From: an uncultured Muribaculaceae bacterium
Lineage (GTDB): Bacteria; Bacteroidota; Bacteroidia; Bacteroidales; Muribaculaceae
Assembly: GCA_910585755.1 (NCBI GenBank)
Contig: CAJUFH010000084.1
Location: forward strand, 1 to 7,318
Direction: 5' to 3'
Length of the DNA: 7,318 nt
Under the pieces are notes generated by a model. The model did no database searches, was not told the origin of the DNA, and saw only the letters and a list, made by a program, of their open reading frames with translations. Made by a program: the position numbers and the translations under genes. Positions 5,351 to 7,318 of the stretch are shown in pieces. The stretch's first letter is position 1; the number at the start of each line of letters is the position of its first letter.

Positions 5351-5691
5351 CCCGCCCCCTCCTCGTCCGGCCCCTCCTGGGCCGTTTCTGGCGGCTCCTG
5401 GGCCTCTTTACAGTTGAGTTCGTAGGTCTCGCCGCTTTCGGTGTAGGCCCTCACGACCTCATAGAGGCGGCCCTCGTACTCCACGAGGGTCTCCTCCTGG
5501 TAGTCCGCACCCCGCACCTCCAGGACGAGGGCGATCTTGTCCCCGGCCTGTTTTGCCGTGTAAAACTCGGAGCGCGTGGCGGTCTTTTTGTTGGCGAATA
5601 CCTCCCGCCGCGTCTTGACCGTTTCCTTGTAGCCGTTCGGTTTTACCCTTTTTTCCTCTCGAATGAGGGCGGCCTCGTCTCTCCAGTACAC
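5347..5691 (-). CDS. Phage head closure protein (head-tail joining)
   Basis: A 114-residue protein, GTG start at 5691-5689. A GGGGAGG run lies inside the end of the upstream gene, and two bases separate that gene's TAG from this start. It has the usual head-closure pattern: an N-terminal WRDEAALIREEKRV strand region, NGYKETVKTRREVFANKK, then a basic Y-T-A-K segment, LVLEVRGADYQEETLVEYEG and LYEVVRAYTESGETYELNCK. The last 20 residues are acidic and Pro/Gly-rich, probably disordered. Proteins of this family (SPP1 gp16 type) form a ring under the portal and connector that blocks DNA leakage and receives the tail. Confidence 0.82.
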   Translation of the reverse strand: MYWRDEAALIREEKRVKPNGYKETVKTRREVFANKKTATRSEFYTAKQAGDKIALVLEVRGADYQEETLVEYEGRLYEVVRAYTESGETYELNCKEAQEPPETAQEGPDEEGAG

Positions 5692-5693
5692 GG

Positions 5694-6038
5694 CTACACC
5701 TCCCCGCCGACGTAGTCCGAGGACATAGTGAGGGAGACCTTGAGGCGTTCATAGACGGCCCGGAATTTTTCCGCGTCCTCATTATCGAGGCCAAACTCCG
5801 CCTTGATATAGTTCATAACCGCCCGCTTAATGAGCGGGTCCGCCTCGTCCTGGGCCCGCTCGGGGAGGACTCCGCCGAGGGCGAGGTCCTCCCGGGCGGC
5901 GCGGATCAGGTCCACGATCTCCCCGTCAAACGCTGTCGACTTCGTTCGTACAGCCTGCCTCCCCGCGGCGAGATACTCCTCCGAGACGTCCGCCGCGGGT
6001 TCCCGGGCGGCGGGGCCCCGGCCCGTGCTCTCGCTCAT
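5694..6038 (-). CDS. gp6-like head-tail connector (DNA packaging adaptor)
   Basis: A 114-residue mostly helical protein. ATG is at 6038-6036 with AGGAGG (6050-6045) 6 bases upstream; that site overlaps the capsid gene's stop codon by one base. The core reads KSTAFDGEIVDLIRAAREDL, then a GV turn, DPLIKRAVMNYIKAEFG and a final helix ending SLTMSSDY. This is the pattern of the Phage_connect/gp6 family: F-D-x-E-I, D-L-I-x-A-A, then A-V-x-x-Y and a C-terminal helix. These form a ring of subunits on the portal. About 18 extra residues rich in Gly, Pro, Ala and Arg precede the usual start of the fold. No better internal start is visible, so the extension is kept. Confidence 0.85.
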   Translation of the reverse strand: MSESTGRGPAAREPAADVSEEYLAAGRQAVRTKSTAFDGEIVDLIRAAREDLALGGVLPERAQDEADPLIKRAVMNYIKAEFGLDNEDAEKFRAVYERLKVSLTMSSDYVGGEV

Positions 6039-6049
6039 GCTCCGCCTCC

Positions 6050-7318
6050 TTACGCCCCGGCGCTGGCCTTTTTCTTGATACGGAGGAATCCGTTTTCAGT
6101 GATAACATTCCCGCCGATCATAGCCTCGCCCATGACGGCGAGGAGGCCCTCCGCGAACTTATAGTCGCGGGAGACTTCCACGGTGTAGGGCCCGAACAAG
6201 TCGAGCTGATAGGCCAGGGGTTTCCCGTATGCCATGCAATAGGAGCCCGCCGCCGAGGTGGCCTTGGAGAGGGCAGGGAGCTCGTCCACAATGCAGAATT
6301 TCACCGCGAGGCCGCCGTCCTTGATCGTGCCCGTGGTGGCGCTGTTCTCGGAAAACTCAATTTCGTAAACGGCCTTTTTCTCGCTGGTCCCGCGAATGTC
6401 GCCGAACGCGATCAGGTCGTCCTTGTTGAGGAGAAGAACACCGCCGCCCTCGACGTTGTTCGCGCCGCCATACTTGAGGGCAATCGTGCGGAGGGTTTTC
6501 TCGTCGATCTTGCCGATCTCCACGTCGGAGCCCGCCTCAATGGCCGCGGCCTTGAGAATACCCGTCGGCTCGGGAATGGTGGCCGCGGGGTCCCCGGTGA
6601 CAATGAGGCCCCCGGTTTTCTTGCGGAGGGCGGTCAAAGCGCCCTCGGAGACCCGCCCCTGGTAGTTGAGGGGGGTCGTGCGCTGGATGTTCCGGGAGAC
6701 ATAGGACAGAGTGGAGATCAAAACGGGGGTAATCTTGGCGATACGGAGGACGGGGTCCGTGGTCGCGGGGGCGGTTCCGTCGTCCTTCTTGGTGGCCGCC
6801 GTCTGGCCGCCGCTTACCTCGTAGGCCACGGAATCCTCTCCCATACCGTTAGCGTCCACGACGCGGACCATGTCCACGATCCCGGAGACGATGTTCTGGC
6901 CGGGGTTGATCCCGGAAACGCGGGTCGGCTGGGCGATATTCCCGCTCGTGAGGGTGAGGGAGCGGCAAAGGGCGTCGGTTGTGATCTCCATAGTCCCGCC
7001 CGCGGCGAAACGCTGGGCGCGGGCCTCCACGTCCTGGAGGGGAATCCCCTGGAGGTCGGCGAGGTAGGCGGCGCGGCTCTCCACGCCCGCGGGGAGGCCG
7101 CTCCGGTTCTCTCCGCCCCCGGCGATCGGGTTCACGGGGCCGGGGGTAGGATCGCCGGATCCCCGGTCGCCGTGGCCGCCCTGCTGGCCGTTCCGGCCCT
7201 CCAGGCCCGCCCCGCCATTGAGGCGGCGGGTCGCGGCCTCCCGGCGGTCGAGGTCCCGCTCCTCGGCGTCCAGGGCGTCGAGCTCCTTCTCCATGGCGTC
7301 CATATCGACGGCCCCCTC
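6050..7318 (-). CDS. Major capsid protein, HK97 fold (5' end outside window)
   Basis: 422 visible codons ending at TAA (6052-6050). The frame stays open to the right edge past the first ATG at 7303, and no ribosome site is visible before it, so the true start is probably outside. From that ATG, residues 1-28 are a charged coiled coil (the delta or scaffold domain), about 29-75 a Gly/Pro-rich linker, then VESRAAYLADLQG and the HK97 core from about residue 105. Core signs include a TRVSGI segment, PVLISTLSYVSRNI (spine helix region), LIVTGDP, EPTGIL, LLLNKDDL, and DLFGPYTVEVSRDYKFAEG near the C-terminus (P-domain strands). The G-x-P-T-G-I-L-type loop and the D-F/Y-x-F-like ending are common in phage_capsid family members. 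It forms the icosahedral shell. A separate protease gene and portal would be expected upstream, beyond the window. Confidence 0.93.
   Translation of the reverse strand, partial: EGAVDMDAMEKELDALDAEERDLDRREAATRRLNGGAGLEGRNGQQGGHGDRGSGDPTPGPVNPIAGGGENRSGLPAGVESRAAYLADLQGIPLQDVEARAQRFAAGGTMEITTDALCRSLTLTSGNIAQPTRVSGINPGQNIVSGIVDMVRVVDANGMGEDSVAYEVSGGQTAATKKDDGTAPATTDPVLRIAKITPVLISTLSYVSRNIQRTTPLNYQGRVSEGALTALRKKTGGLIVTGDPAATIPEPTGILKAAAIEAGSDVEIGKIDEKTLRTIALKYGGANNVEGGGVLLLNKDDLIAFGDIRGTSEKKAVYEIEFSENSATTGTIKDGGLAVKFCIVDELPALSKATSAAGSYCMAYGKPLAYQLDLFGPYTVEVSRDYKFAEGLLAVMGEAMIGGNVITENGFLRIKKKASAGA

Noticed and set aside
5822..5838. Inverted repeat CCCGCT/AGCGGG
   Set aside because: It lies in the middle of the connector gene, has short arms and no U tract; it is explained by coding sequence.
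1..7318. CRISPR arrays, tRNA genes, insertion sequences, attachment sites
   Set aside because: No regularly spaced repeats, tRNA-like cloverleaf, transposase-like frame or integrase-linked repeat was seen on either strand.

Overview
This window is the head-to-tail structural module of a long-tailed phage or prophage (HK97-fold capsid, non-contractile siphovirus type), read almost entirely from the minus strand. Both end genes run off the window: the major capsid protein at the right edge and the tail tape measure protein at the left edge. Strong AGGAGG-type ribosome sites, several GTG starts, high GC content (about 60-68% in the structural genes by spot counts) and the protein families present (phi13-type major tail protein, TP901-type tape measure) suggest a high-GC Firmicutes host, perhaps a gut Clostridia/Oscillospirales-like bacterium. 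The host is inferred, not proven.

Layout in transcription order (minus strand, right to left): major capsid protein (7318-6050, 5' end missing), gp6-like head-tail connector (6038-5694), head closure protein (5691-5347), small tail-terminator-like protein (5350-5018), HK97 gp10-like protein (5011-4577), phi13-family major tail protein with a C-terminal Ig-like/chitobiase-type domain (4558-3749), an intercistronic stem-loop (3742-3719), tail assembly chaperone (3694-3305) with a -1 frameshift extension to 3153, and the tape measure protein (2582 to beyond position 1). Genes are tightly packed, with overlapping or few-base junctions from capsid to major tail protein. This fits one late transcript making capsid, connector and tail tube, then the chaperone that loads tube subunits on the tape measure.

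Two things stand out. First, the chaperone's second half is not in an obvious open frame of its own. It appears on a -1 shift at a run of ten A (minus strand, 3319-3310), followed nine bases later by a GC-rich two-part stem-loop. The shifted frame yields a plausible 180-residue G-T type chaperone. Second, the 570 bases between chaperone and tape measure hold a plus-strand gene facing against the operon. It has its own near-consensus sigma-70-type promoter, its own start site and its own UUCG-loop terminator, and it is richer in A+T than its neighbours (about 45% GC by hand count over 2761-3120). It encodes a 138-residue membrane protein with a zinc ribbon at each end. This is a textbook moron layout and the best candidate here for an undescribed, possibly prophage-expressed function.
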